The position numbers and the translations under genes are program-made. A model generated the notes under the pieces. It was not told the origin of the DNA. It saw only the letters and a program-made list of their open reading frames with translations, and searched no databases. From an uncultured Prevotellaceae bacterium (lineage in GTDB: Bacteria; Bacteroidota; Bacteroidia; Bacteroidales; UBA3663), in NCBI GenBank assembly GCA_900319235.1, contig ONNR01000001.1, forward strand, positions 212,035 to 276,034: a DNA stretch of 64,000 nt, given 5' to 3'. Shown piece by piece: positions 17,618-27,175 of the stretch (position 1 is its first letter; the number at the start of each line of letters is the position of its first letter).

Positions 17618-20389
17618 ATGGAATTAGCATCAAAGTACAATCCCTCTGAAGTAGAGGACAAATGGTATCAATATTGGCTTGACAACAAGGCTTTCAGCAG
17701 CAAGCCTGATGGCCGTGAGGCCTACACTGTGGTTATTCCACCTCCAAATGTGACTGGTGTGTTGCACATGGGACACGTCCTTAACGAAACTATTCAGGAT
17801 ATCCTCGTACGTCGTGCACGTATGGAGGGTAAGAATGCTTGCTGGGTACCTGGCACCGATCATGCAAGTATCGCCACTGAAGCCAAAGTCATCAAACGCC
17901 TTGCAGAACAGGGCATTAAGAAATCTGACCTTACACGTGATGAATTCCTGAAGCATGCCTGGGCATGGACCGACGAGCATGGCGGAATCATCCTTAAGCA
18001 GCTTCGCAAACTGGGTTGCTCCTGCGATTGGGATCGCACTGCATTCACTATGGACGACCTTCGTTCCAAATCGGTAATCAAGGTCTTCTGTGATCTGTAT
18101 GACAAAGGTCTCATCTATCGTGGTTTGCGTATGGTGAATTGGGATCCCGAGCGTCAGACTGCCCTTTCCGACGAAGAAGTTATCTATCACGATGAGCACT
18201 CAAAGCTCTTCTACATGAAGTATTATGTAGATGAACCTGCGGGTAGCACCGATGGTGAAGAACCTGGAGCTATTGTCATTTGCAACAATGACAAGCCATT
18301 TGACGCTACTGTTAAGTGTCAGGTGATACATCGCGATGAGAAAGGTCGCCGTTATGCCGTCGTTGCTACTACTCGTCCTGAAACCATTATGGGTGATGTT
18401 GCTGTTTGCATCAATCCTAAGGATCCGAAGAATACTTGGCTCAAAGGTAAGCGTGTCATCGTTCCAATGGTAAATCGCGTTGTCCCCATTATCGAGGACC
18501 GCTATGTGGAAATCGAATTTGGTACAGGTTGCTTGAAGGTTACCCCTGCTCACGATGTTAACGACTACGCACTGGGTCAGAAGTATAATCTGGAGGCCAT
18601 CGACATCTTTAACCCCGATGCTACCCTAAGTGAAGCTGCAGGTCTGTACATTGGTATGGATCGTTTCGATTGCCGCAAACAGATAACTATCGATATGACC
18701 AAGGCTGGACTGCTTGAGAAGGAAGAGGATTACGACAACAAGGTAGGTTATTCAGAACGTACCAATGTGCCTATCGAACCACGTCTTTCTTTGCAATGGT
18801 TCATTCGCATGCAGCATTTTGCCGATATCGCTCTTCCTCCAGTGATGAATGACGACATTCAGTTCTATCCTGCCAAGTACAAATCTACTTATCGTAACTG
18901 GCTCGAGAATATCAAGGATTGGTGTATCAGTCGTCAGCTGTGGTGGGGTCATCGTATTCCTGCTTATTTCCTTCCTGGGCAGGAAAATGTCAAGGATGAG
19001 GATAAGAAGTACGTCGTTGCTCCCACACGCGAAGAGGCTTTGGCAAAAGCCCAGAAGATTGCTGGCTATGAAAATCTGAAAGCTGAGGATCTTATTCAGG
19101 ACGAAGGAGCTCTTGACACATGGTTCTCCAGCTGGCTTTGGCCTATCTCGCTCTTCAATGGCATTCTTGATCCCAATAACAAGGAAATACAGTACTATTA
19201 TCCAACTTCTGATCTTGTAACTGGTCCCGATATTATCTTCTTCTGGGTTGCCCGCATGATCATGGCTGGTTATGAGTACATGGGTGCTATGCCTTTCCGT
19301 CATGTCTATTTCACAGGCATTGTTCGTGATAAGTTGGGACGTAAGATGTCCAAGTCGTTGGGCAACTCGCCCGATCCTCTTGATCTCATCGATCGTTTCG
19401 GTGCAGATGGCGTGCGTATGGGTATGATGTTGTCAGCACCTGCTGGCAACGATATCCTCTTTGATGAATCGCTTTGCGAACAGGGACGAAACTTCAACAA
19501 CAAGATTTGGAACTCGTTCCGTCTCGTTCAAGGTTGGACTGTTGCCGACATTCCTCAGCCCGAAGCATCGCTTAAGGCTTGCGAATGGTTCGATGCAAAA
19601 GTCAAGAGTGTAGGATATGAACTGCAGGATCTCTTCAGTAAGTATCGTTTGTCCGAGGCGTTGATGCTCGTTTATAAACTCTTCTGGGATGATTTCTCAG
19701 CTTGGTACCTCGAACTTATTAAGCCTGCGTACGGAGAGCCTATCGATCGCATCACTTACGACAAGACCATTGCTTATTTCGACACCGTTCTCAAGATGCT
19801 TCATCCATTCATGCCATTCATCACTGAAGCATTATGGCAGAATATCACCGAACGCAAGGAAGGCGAGAGCATTATGTTCCAGACTCTTCCCAAATATGAG
19901 GAACCGTCGGATGAGGAATGCAAGTTGATAGCCGACTTCCAGGCAGCTACCGAAGTCATTGCCGGCATCCGTACTATTCGTGCTCAGAAACAGATGTCGC
20001 CCAAGGTTGCTGTCGAATTGCTTGTTGTCAATGCAGGAACAAACAATGTGGCTAAAGCCCTTGCTTCTGTCATTGCCAAGTCGGCAAACACTTCCGAAAT
20101 CAGTTTCGTTACTGAAAAACGTGGTATCTGTGCCAGCTTTATGGTTGGAACGACAGAATATGCAGTACCTCTCGGAGGCAGTATCAATGTTGAGGAAGAA
20201 CTCAAGAAGCTGGAGGCTGACCTGAAGTACAATGAAGGGTTCCTTGCCAGTGTTATGAAGAAACTCGGTAACGAACGATTTGTCAAAGGAGCTCCAGCAC
20301 AGGTTGTCGCTAATGAGCAGAAGAAGAAAGCTGACGCTGAGCAGAAGATTGCTGCTATTAAGGAAGCTATCGCTGCACTTCAAGCTTAA
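17618..20389 (+). CDS. valS: Valyl-tRNA synthetase
   Basis: A 923-residue class I aminoacyl-tRNA synthetase charging tRNA-Val in the cytosol. The HIGH motif is seen in [17 protein letters not shown] and the KMSKS motif in [17 protein letters not shown]. The editing domain lies between them ([26 protein letters not shown]). The anticodon-binding domain and a C-terminal coiled-coil arm follow ([40 protein letters not shown]), all as in bacterial ValRS. The ATG at 17618 is chosen over a TTG three codons upstream. Confidence 0.98.
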   Translation: MELASKYNPSEVEDKWYQYWLDNKAFSSKPDGREAYTVVIPPPNVTGVLHMGHVLNETIQDILVRRARMEGKNACWVPGTDHASIATEAKVIKRLAEQGIKKSDLTRDEFLKHAWAWTDEHGGIILKQLRKLGCSCDWDRTAFTMDDLRSKSVIKVFCDLYDKGLIYRGLRMVNWDPERQTALSDEEVIYHDEHSKLFYMKYYVDEPAGSTDGEEPGAIVICNNDKPFDATVKCQVIHRDEKGRRYAVVATTRPETIMGDVAVCINPKDPKNTWLKGKRVIVPMVNRVVPIIEDRYVEIEFGTGCLKVTPAHDVNDYALGQKYNLEAIDIFNPDATLSEAAGLYIGMDRFDCRKQITIDMTKAGLLEKEEDYDNKVGYSERTNVPIEPRLSLQWFIRMQHFADIALPPVMNDDIQFYPAKYKSTYRNWLENIKDWCISRQLWWGHRIPAYFLPGQENVKDEDKKYVVAPTREEALAKAQKIAGYENLKAEDLIQDEGALDTWFSSWLWPISLFNGILDPNNKEIQYYYPTSDLVTGPDIIFFWVARMIMAGYEYMGAMPFRHVYFTGIVRDKLGRKMSKSLGNSPDPLDLIDRFGADGVRMGMMLSAPAGNDILFDESLCEQGRNFNNKIWNSFRLVQGWTVADIPQPEASLKACEWFDAKVKSVGYELQDLFSKYRLSEALMLVYKLFWDDFSAWYLELIKPAYGEPIDRITYDKTIAYFDTVLKMLHPFMPFITEALWQNITERKEGESIMFQTLPKYEEPSDEECKLIADFQAATEVIAGIRTIRAQKQMSPKVAVELLVVNAGTNNVAKALASVIAKSANTSEISFVTEKRGICASFMVGTTEYAVPLGGSINVEEELKKLEADLKYNEGFLASVMKKLGNERFVKGAPAQVVANEQKKKADAEQKIAAIKEAIAALQA

Positions 20390-20393
20390 ATAG

Positions 20394-20426
20394 ATGAGGT
20401 TGTGAGGGCTTTCCTCACAACCTCAT
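20394..20426 (+). terminator. Terminator after valS
   Basis: Long stem ATGAGGTTGTGAGG / CCTCACAACCTCAT with a short GCTTT loop (14 bp), then TATGTCTTT. Confidence 0.8.
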
Positions 20427-20453
20427 TATGTCTTTAAATAACACCCAATCACC

Positions 20454-23400
20454 ATGAATCGCTATCTACTAACCCTATTTCTTACTATCTTGGCTCTTCA
20501 GCCAACGTATGCAGAAATTTCTGATGTTTTCAAGAATCCTGATGATTTCAATGCCAAGCCTTGGTGTTTCTGGTATTGGATGCACGGTGCAGTCACCAAA
20601 GAAGGTATAACGACCGACCTTGAAGCCATGAAGCAAAATGGCTTGGGTGGTACTTATCTTATGCCCATTAAGAGTATTGAAATGAATCCTGGTCTTGGAG
20701 GCACTGTCCGTCAGCTTTCTCCCCAATGGTATGAGATGGTCGATTGGGCAATGCAGGAGGCCGATCGTCTTGGTCTTAAACTGGGTATGCATATTTGCGA
20801 TGGTTTTGCTCTTGCAGGTGGACCATGGATTACACCCGAAGAATCAATGCAGAAAGTAGTTATGACAGCGGTCAATGATACTATTGGCACAACCATTGGC
20901 TATTATTCTATACCTTATAAATATATAAAGGGAGAGCAATTCTTCGGAAGTATTCCCAGCACGAAACCAGATCCGGAATCCATTTCTAATGCTGTGGTAA
21001 GTGGTGAAGGTGAAGACCTGAAAATCGATACCTTGAAAGGAAGTTTTTCTGCCAAGAAACCTTTTGTGATTGAATATAAGTTTCCTAAATCTATTACAGT
21101 AAGTGCACTCGAATTGATACTACCTGCAACACAGTTCCAGGCTCAGCGAATGGATGTCTATGCCAGTGCTGATGGTCTTAATTTCGAACACGTCAAGCAA
21201 CTTGTTCCTGCTCGTACAGGTTGGCAGAACTACGATTTCAATACTACTCATGCAATACCTACCACGCAAGCTCGTATCTGGCGCTTCACATGGACGCCCG
21301 AAGGCTCGCCAGTTGGAAGTGAAGACCTCGATCAAGCCAAGTGGTCACCTTCTTTGAAAGTCAATGAGATTCGTTTTCATGCAGCTCCTCGAATTAATCA
21401 ATGGGAAGGCAAGGCAGGACTCGTATGGCGCATCTCCAGTACAGAACAGAATACCGTTATTGACGAGGATTATATACCTTTGTCGCAAATCCGTGAATAT
21501 GCTTCAAGTTTCAGTATCCCTGAGAAAGATAAGACACGATTCTGTTTCCGTATGGCCTCAGTAAGCACTGGGCAAGTGAATGCAACTGGTGGCGATGGTA
21601 AAGGTTTGGAATGCGACAAGTTTAATCGTACTGCTATTCAAAAGCAGTTGAATAATTGGTTTAACAGTCATTTCTTTGCACCTGTCCCAGGACGTGATAG
21701 CGTCGAACATCTAAATCTTGCTCGTCGTGTACTCAAATATATGCACGTCGATTCATGGGAATGTGGTAGCCAGAACTGGAGTTCCAATTTCGCCGATGAG
21801 TTCAAGGCTCGACGTGGATATAGCATTATTGACTATCTTCCCTTGATGGTCGGTTTCCCGGTTGCTAATGAAGAGACTTCCGAACGCGTCCTCCGTGATG
21901 TTCGGTTGACTATCAACGAACTGATAGAAGACATCTTTTTTGATGAATTGCAACAAAATGCCCAAAAGATGGGTTGCCAGCTTTCGGCCGAGAATGTATG
22001 TCCCACTATGGTGAGCGATGGTATGGCACATTTCCGCTATGCCGACCTGCCTATGGGCGAGTTCTGGTTGAATAGTCCTACCCACGACAAGATCAACGAT
22101 ATGCTTGATGCCATCAGTGGCGCTCATGTCTATGGCAAACGTATTATTCAAGCCGAAGGTTGTACAGAATTACGCGGAGTCTTCGATGAAGATCCGGCTA
22201 TGGTCAAACCGCTCATCGATCGCAATTTCTGCTTGGGCATCAATCGTTTGTTCTATCATGTCTATTGTCTCAATCCTAATCCACTCTTGCGCCCAGGCAT
22301 GACGCTCGATGGCATTGGATTCTTCTTCCAAAAGGGTAATACATGGTTCGATGAAGCCAGTGAATTGACCAAATATGTCACGCGTTGTCAGTATCTGCTT
22401 CAGATGGGTCGCCCTGTGGTTGATATTGCTGTCTATACAGGACAGGAGATGCCTCGTCGTGCATTCCAACCCGATCGACTTGTTCCGATGCTTCCCGGCA
22501 TCTTTGGCCCTGAACGTGTAGCTTCCGAAAAGGAACGATTGGCTAATGTTGGAGTTCCCGTTGTTGAGCGTCCTGTGGGAGTCAAATTTGTCAAGAATAC
22601 CTTGATACCAGAAGATTGGATCAATCCTCTTCATGGTTATCAATATGATAGTTTCAATGAAGATGCCCTCGTCCGCTGTAAATCAAATAATGGACAATTC
22701 TTTGTCGAAGCCGAAGAGGATGCTTCTCCACGATATCGTCTGCTTGTTCTTCCCACTGCCCATCCGATGGACCCCGATGGTCTTCCCCTCAGTGATAGTG
22801 TCCAGATTAAGATTGATGAGTTTCAAAAACAAGGTGTCAAAGTTATTTCCTCTAAGGATTTTCCATTGAGTGAACCTACGTTTGAAGCATTGGGGTTAAA
22901 TCGCGATGTTAACTATCTTCCAGAAGGTATAGCCTATTGTCATCGCACCAGTTCATTCGCAGAAATCTATTTCCTATCGAACCAAATGAATGAGCTTGCG
23001 GTTATTCGTCCTGATTTTCGCGATTCGAAAGGCAGAACACCGGAATTGTGGAATCCTCTTGATGGCACTATTCGCCTGATGGGAGAGGAGATTGTTCTCC
23101 AACCTTATGCTTCAATCTTTGTAGTATTCCCGTCATCTCCTACTTCAGACGACTTGCTCAGTCCGGCCTATGTACATGAAAAAAATCCAGTGAAACTGGC
23201 TCGCATTGATTCGAAGTGGTCGCTCCATTTCCTTGACAACAATGTCGAACTTGAATCTGACACACTTCCCGACTGGAGTAAAAGTGAAGATCCATTCGTC
23301 AGATATTATTCAGGACACGTTTCCTATTCTACATCTTTTGACCTCGATTCTCTTTTAATCGCTAATCATTTTGAGGTAGATTCAATATTTTCAAATACAA

Positions 23401-23696
23401 ACAATCTTTATCTTGTATTGAATGACATCAAGAATCTCGCTACAGTAACGCTGAATGGCAAAGACTGTGGCATTGCATGGACTGCTCCTTACGAAGTGAA
23501 TATCTCCGAAGCTATTCAGTCAGGTGTGAACCATCTTGTTCTTGAGGTTGTAAACACTTGGAGCAATGCTATCCAGGGACATGACGAAGGGATGGATCCT
23601 TTCCCGAATATCTGGACCAATGCTCGCTATCGCAAGAAGTCATCTGAACTGCTCCCAGCTGGACTCTTTGGACCTGTTGAAATCGTACGCAAATAA
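20454..23696 (+). CDS. Secreted GH106-type alpha-L-rhamnosidase
   Basis: A 1080-residue exported glycoside hydrolase. The signal peptide is about residues 1-21 (LLTLFLTILALQPTYA). The N-terminal (beta/alpha)8 region begins KPWCFWYWMHGAVTKEGITT and continues with LGLKLGMHICDGFALAGGPW, VDSWECGSQNW, SAENVCP and IIQAEGCTELRG, motifs of the GH106 family found in Bacteroidetes polysaccharide loci. Near the C-terminus is a GH2-like beta-sandwich (VTLNGKDCGIAWTAPYEVNI). Rhamnose release from pectin-like or other rhamnose-containing glycans is the likely role; exact linkage is unknown. No susC/susD pair adjoins it, so it is an isolated CAZyme gene. Confidence 0.87.
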   Translation: MNRYLLTLFLTILALQPTYAEISDVFKNPDDFNAKPWCFWYWMHGAVTKEGITTDLEAMKQNGLGGTYLMPIKSIEMNPGLGGTVRQLSPQWYEMVDWAMQEADRLGLKLGMHICDGFALAGGPWITPEESMQKVVMTAVNDTIGTTIGYYSIPYKYIKGEQFFGSIPSTKPDPESISNAVVSGEGEDLKIDTLKGSFSAKKPFVIEYKFPKSITVSALELILPATQFQAQRMDVYASADGLNFEHVKQLVPARTGWQNYDFNTTHAIPTTQARIWRFTWTPEGSPVGSEDLDQAKWSPSLKVNEIRFHAAPRINQWEGKAGLVWRISSTEQNTVIDEDYIPLSQIREYASSFSIPEKDKTRFCFRMASVSTGQVNATGGDGKGLECDKFNRTAIQKQLNNWFNSHFFAPVPGRDSVEHLNLARRVLKYMHVDSWECGSQNWSSNFADEFKARRGYSIIDYLPLMVGFPVANEETSERVLRDVRLTINELIEDIFFDELQQNAQKMGCQLSAENVCPTMVSDGMAHFRYADLPMGEFWLNSPTHDKINDMLDAISGAHVYGKRIIQAEGCTELRGVFDEDPAMVKPLIDRNFCLGINRLFYHVYCLNPNPLLRPGMTLDGIGFFFQKGNTWFDEASELTKYVTRCQYLLQMGRPVVDIAVYTGQEMPRRAFQPDRLVPMLPGIFGPERVASEKERLANVGVPVVERPVGVKFVKNTLIPEDWINPLHGYQYDSFNEDALVRCKSNNGQFFVEAEEDASPRYRLLVLPTAHPMDPDGLPLSDSVQIKIDEFQKQGVKVISSKDFPLSEPTFEALGLNRDVNYLPEGIAYCHRTSSFAEIYFLSNQMNELAVIRPDFRDSKGRTPELWNPLDGTIRLMGEEIVLQPYASIFVVFPSSPTSDDLLSPAYVHEKNPVKLARIDSKWSLHFLDNNVELESDTLPDWSKSEDPFVRYYSGHVSYSTSFDLDSLLIANHFEVDSIFSNTNNLYLVLNDIKNLATVTLNGKDCGIAWTAPYEVNISEAIQSGVNHLVLEVVNTWSNAIQGHDEGMDPFPNIWTNARYRKKSSELLPAGLFGPVEIVRK

Positions 23697-23719
23697 CATT
23701 TTCGCACTTTATTGTCAAA

Positions 23720-23752
23720 AAAACGAGGATTTTGCAAAAAAATCCCCGTTTT
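23720..23752 (+). terminator. Terminator after the GH106 gene
   Basis: Stem AAAACGAGGATTTT / AAAATCCCCGTTTT with one A-C mismatch and a short loop, followed by ATTTTG. Its tail touches the his promoter. Confidence 0.75.
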
Positions 23753-23754
23753 AT

Positions 23755-23785
23755 TTTGTTATCTGCTATTTTATCGCTATATTTG
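23755..23785 (+). promoter_or_regulatory. Promoter of the hisGDC operon
   Basis: TTTG at 23755-23758, a 19-bp spacer and TATATTTG at 23778-23785. The predicted transcript has a leader of about 110 nt before hisG. Confidence 0.75.
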
Positions 23786-23788
23786 CCG

Positions 23789-23803
23789 CGTTTAATGTAA
23801 ACG
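23789..23803. promoter_or_regulatory. Inverted repeat at the his operon transcription start
   Basis: CGTTTA-ATG-TAAACG, perfect 6-bp arms around a 3-bp centre, lying 3-17 bp downstream of the -7 element. The position would suit a repressor operator. No regulator can be assigned from the window. Confidence 0.4.
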
Positions 23804-23905
23804 TTTGCACGATTTGTCATCCTGTGCATTGAATTTATAAAAAAAGGCAATTCTCAATTGTAATCTCTCAATTGTTAATTGTTATTTTTTAATTATTCAT
23901 TATTT

Positions 23906-24757
23906 ATGTTACGTATAGCTATACAATCAAAAGGCCGTCTCTTCGAAGACTGCATGGAACTACTTAAAGAATCTGGCATTAAGCTGAGCAACGCCAAGCG
24001 AACGTTGCTTATCCCATCTAGCAATTTCCCCATTGAGGTACTGTATTTGCGCGATGATGATATTCCAGAGTGTGTTGCGAAAGGTGTTGCTGATGTTGGC
24101 ATTGTCGGTCTGAACGAATTCAAGGAGCGTAATAAGGACGCCCGCATCGTCAAGAATCTTGGTTTCTCGCAGTGTCGTCTGTCGCTCGCTATCCCAAAAT
24201 TGATCGATTATCCAGGTATTGAATGGTTCAATGGCAAGACCATTGCCACATCTTATCCAGTTATCCTGCAGCAATGGCTCGACGAACATCATCTTACAGC
24301 CGACATCCACGTCATTACTGGTTCGGTTGAAATCAGTCCGAATATAGGTCTTGGTGATGCAATTTTCGACATCGTTAGTTCTGGTTCAACGCTTGTCAGC
24401 AATCGACTGAAAGAAGTTGAGGTTGTTGTCAAGAGCGAAGCTGTGCTAATTGCCAATAATAATCTTTGCGAAGAAAAGGAAGAGATATTGCGCGAACTCG
24501 TGTTCCGTTTCGATGCTGTTCGTACAGCCGAAGACAAGAAGTATGTTATGATGAATGTTCCTGACAGTTCGCTTGAAGAAGTGCTTAATATGCTTCCTTC
24601 TACCAAGGCACCAACTGTCATCAAGCTTTCTACCGAAGGGTGGCATGCTGTACACACGGTCATTAGTGAAAAACTCTTTTGGGAACTTATCACTCGCTTG
24701 AAGGCTGCTGGAGCCGAAGGGATTCTTGCGCTGAATATTGAAAAGATTGTAATGTAA
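23906..24757 (+). CDS. hisG: ATP phosphoribosyltransferase HisG, long form
   Basis: A 283-residue enzyme for the first step of histidine synthesis, joining ATP and PRPP to phosphoribosyl-ATP. The N-terminus LRIAIQSKGRLFEDCMELL, the central DVGIVGLNEF and the PRPP-loop region GLGDAIFDIVSSGSTL are typical. About 75 C-terminal residues form the ACT-like regulatory domain of the long form, so no HisZ partner is needed and feedback inhibition by histidine is expected. The ATG at 23906 is preferred over an upstream frame start at 23879. It is the first gene of hisGDC. Confidence 0.96.
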   Translation: MLRIAIQSKGRLFEDCMELLKESGIKLSNAKRTLLIPSSNFPIEVLYLRDDDIPECVAKGVADVGIVGLNEFKERNKDARIVKNLGFSQCRLSLAIPKLIDYPGIEWFNGKTIATSYPVILQQWLDEHHLTADIHVITGSVEISPNIGLGDAIFDIVSSGSTLVSNRLKEVEVVVKSEAVLIANNNLCEEKEEILRELVFRFDAVRTAEDKKYVMMNVPDSSLEEVLNMLPSTKAPTVIKLSTEGWHAVHTVISEKLFWELITRLKAAGAEGILALNIEKIVM

Positions 24758-24786
24758 CTCAGAACCGTTCTGCTCTTCATAATAAG

Positions 24787-26070
24787 ATGACAATCTATCA
24801 ATATCCTCAACGTTCAGAATGGGCCGATATCATCAAACGTCCCACTTTTGACAATAGCCAGTTACGCGACCTGGTTTCTAATCTACTTGATGACATCCGT
24901 CGTGAAGGAGATGCGATGATTCGTCAACTTGAAGCCCAATTCGATCATTGTCAATTGGCTGATATTCAAGTGTCGGACGATGAGTTCAAGGAAGCTTCTC
25001 AGAATATCAGTGAGGATTTGGCCTTCGCCATACGTCAAGCTGCTCATAACATCTCAAGGTTTCATGAGTCGCAGCGTTGCTTGTCCTACAAGGTTGAAAC
25101 ACAGCCTGGAGTGAAATGTTGGCAGAAAGCAATCCCGATTGATCGTGTTGGTCTGTATGTCCCAGGCGGAACCGCTCCGTTGTTCAGTACTGTGCTGATG
25201 CTGGGTATTCCTGCAAAGATTGCCGGATGCAGCAAGATTGTGCTCTGCACTCCTCCAAATGCTGAAGGTAAAGTCAATCCTGCAATCCTTTATGCAGCTC
25301 AGGTTGCAGGTGTTACCGAGGTCTATAAATGTGGTGGTGTTCAAGCCATCGGTGCTATGGCCTATGGCACAGAATCTGTCCCCAAGGTCTATAAGATTTT
25401 TGGCCCAGGCAATCAGTTCGTTCAGATGGCAAAGCAATTGGTTTCATTGCGTGATGTTGCTATCGATATGCCAGCTGGACCTTCTGAAGTTGCTGTTATA
25501 GCTGATGCTAAAGCAAACCTCGAGTATGTTGCTTCCGACTTCTTAAGTCAAGCTGAACATGGAGCCGATTCCCAATCGGTACTGTTTACCGATAGTGAAG
25601 ATGTTGTTCGTCGATTCGAGGATGTGATGAATCGTCAGCTTGAGAAGCTCAGTCGTCAAGCATTGACACGTCATTCGTTGGAACATAGCAAGGTTATCTT
25701 GCTTCACGATCAGAATGAGATTATGGAGCTTGTTAACGAATACGCGCCCGAACATCTTATCATCAACACGACTAACTACGAGGAGCTGGCCGATCTGGTT
25801 CGCAATGCAAGTTCAGTCTTCTTGGGCCCTTACAGTCCTGAAAGTGCGGGTGACTATGCAAGTGGTACCAATCATACATTGCCGACCAATGGCTATGCCA
25901 AGGCATATAATGGCGTCAATCTTGATTCCTATATGCGCAAGGTTACCTTCCAGCACTTGACTCGTGAAGGTCTCAGTGGTTTGGGTCCAATCATTGAAGT
26001 AATGGCTGCCAACGAGCAGCTTGATGCCCACAAGAATGCTGTAACTATCCGATTGAAAGATTTCAAGTAA
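24787..26070 (+). CDS. hisD: Histidinol dehydrogenase HisD
   Basis: A 427-residue zinc-dependent NAD enzyme that oxidises L-histidinol to L-histidine in two steps. Diagnostic segments are VGLYVPGGTAPLFSTVLMLG, KIFGPGNQFVQMAKQLV, DMPAGPSEVAVIAD, DFLSQAEHGADSQSVL (zinc-ligand Gln and His) and YAPEHLIINT with GDYASGTNHTLPTNG. Length is normal. It follows hisG by 29 bp and precedes hisC by 1 bp. Confidence 0.97.
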   Translation: MTIYQYPQRSEWADIIKRPTFDNSQLRDLVSNLLDDIRREGDAMIRQLEAQFDHCQLADIQVSDDEFKEASQNISEDLAFAIRQAAHNISRFHESQRCLSYKVETQPGVKCWQKAIPIDRVGLYVPGGTAPLFSTVLMLGIPAKIAGCSKIVLCTPPNAEGKVNPAILYAAQVAGVTEVYKCGGVQAIGAMAYGTESVPKVYKIFGPGNQFVQMAKQLVSLRDVAIDMPAGPSEVAVIADAKANLEYVASDFLSQAEHGADSQSVLFTDSEDVVRRFEDVMNRQLEKLSRQALTRHSLEHSKVILLHDQNEIMELVNEYAPEHLIINTTNYEELADLVRNASSVFLGPYSPESAGDYASGTNHTLPTNGYAKAYNGVNLDSYMRKVTFQHLTREGLSGLGPIIEVMAANEQLDAHKNAVTIRLKDFK

Positions 26071-26071
26071 T

Positions 26072-27127
26072 ATGGATCTGACAAAAGTAATTCGTAAGAA
26101 CATCCTGGCATTGGCTCCTTACTCTTGTGCTCGTGATGAGTTCAAGGGAGAAGCGAGTGTATTCATCGATGCCAACGAGTCACCTTACGAGAATGGCGTC
26201 AATCGTTATCCCGACCCATTGCAGCACGAGGTCAAGGTTCTGCTGTCACAACTTAAGAAGGTAAGCGAGGTGCAGATCTTCCTCGGTAATGGCAGTGATG
26301 AAGCCATTGACCTTGTATATCGCATCTTTTGTGAGCCTCGTATCGACAATGTTGTAGCCATTGCTCCATCTTATGGTATGTATAAGGTTTGTGCCGATGT
26401 GAACGACGTTGAATATCGTTCGGCTAGTCTTACCGACGATTTCCAGCTTGACCTATCGGCTATTTCCTCGAAGGTTGACGACAAGACGAAGGTTCTTTGG
26501 ATCTGTTCGCCCAACAATCCTTCAGGCAACGCCTTCTCGCTGAACGAACTTGAGGAACTGGTTCGTTGTTACAATAATCTTGTCGTTGTTGTCGATGAAG
26601 CCTATATTGACTTTTCCGACAAAGGCACGATGCTGTCTCTTTTGGATAAATACGACAACCTCATCGTTCTCCAGACGTTCAGCAAAGCATGGGGACAAGC
26701 AGCCATCCGTTGTGGTATTGCATACGCCAGCCCTGAGATTATCATGTATTTCAATCGTGTGAAATATCCATACAATATCAATGTGCTGACGCAACAGGCT
26801 GCTATCCGAGCCTTGAGCCAACCTCAGGTGCACGATCGTCATGTTGAGGAGATACTTAGTGGACGAGAGATACTGCGTATCTTGCTTGGTTCGCTTCCTA
26901 TCGTTGAGCATATCTATCCTAGCGATGCCAATTTCCTATTGGTACGCGTGAAGATCCAAGGAATGGATGCCGCTAAATCAGCCGATCATGTATATCATTA
27001 TTTACAAAACAAAGGAATAATAGTTCGTAATCGTACACGTGTTCATCTCTGTCAAGGTTGCCTTCGCATTACTGTAGGCACCCCAGAAGAGAATTCAACA
27101 TTATACGAAACCTTAAAAACAATCTAA
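26072..27127 (+). CDS. hisC: Histidinol-phosphate aminotransferase HisC
   Basis: A 351-residue PLP-dependent class I/II aminotransferase converting imidazole-acetol phosphate to histidinol phosphate. Visible motifs are DANESPYENGVNRYPDPLQ, FLGNGSDEAIDLVYR, WICSPNNPSGNAF, VVVDEAYIDF and LQTFSKAWGQAAIRCG, which holds the PLP lysine. The operon stops here: the next gene is unrelated, so hisB and the remaining his genes must be elsewhere. Confidence 0.96.
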   Translation: MDLTKVIRKNILALAPYSCARDEFKGEASVFIDANESPYENGVNRYPDPLQHEVKVLLSQLKKVSEVQIFLGNGSDEAIDLVYRIFCEPRIDNVVAIAPSYGMYKVCADVNDVEYRSASLTDDFQLDLSAISSKVDDKTKVLWICSPNNPSGNAFSLNELEELVRCYNNLVVVVDEAYIDFSDKGTMLSLLDKYDNLIVLQTFSKAWGQAAIRCGIAYASPEIIMYFNRVKYPYNINVLTQQAAIRALSQPQVHDRHVEEILSGREILRILLGSLPIVEHIYPSDANFLLVRVKIQGMDAAKSADHVYHYLQNKGIIVRNRTRVHLCQGCLRITVGTPEENSTLYETLKTI

Positions 27128-27175
27128 TTTAATTAATTGTTAATTTTTAATTATTAATTATTAATTCAAAAAAAC

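Noticed and set aside
23804..23905. Histidine attenuator leader peptide
   Set aside because: No short frame with a run of CAT/CAC codons exists in the leader.
27128..27175. Specific regulatory repeat made of TTAATTATTAATT-like sequence
   Set aside because: Similar AT-rich strings occur upstream of hisG and are common low-complexity spacers in this phylum; no defined unit or symmetry supports a function.
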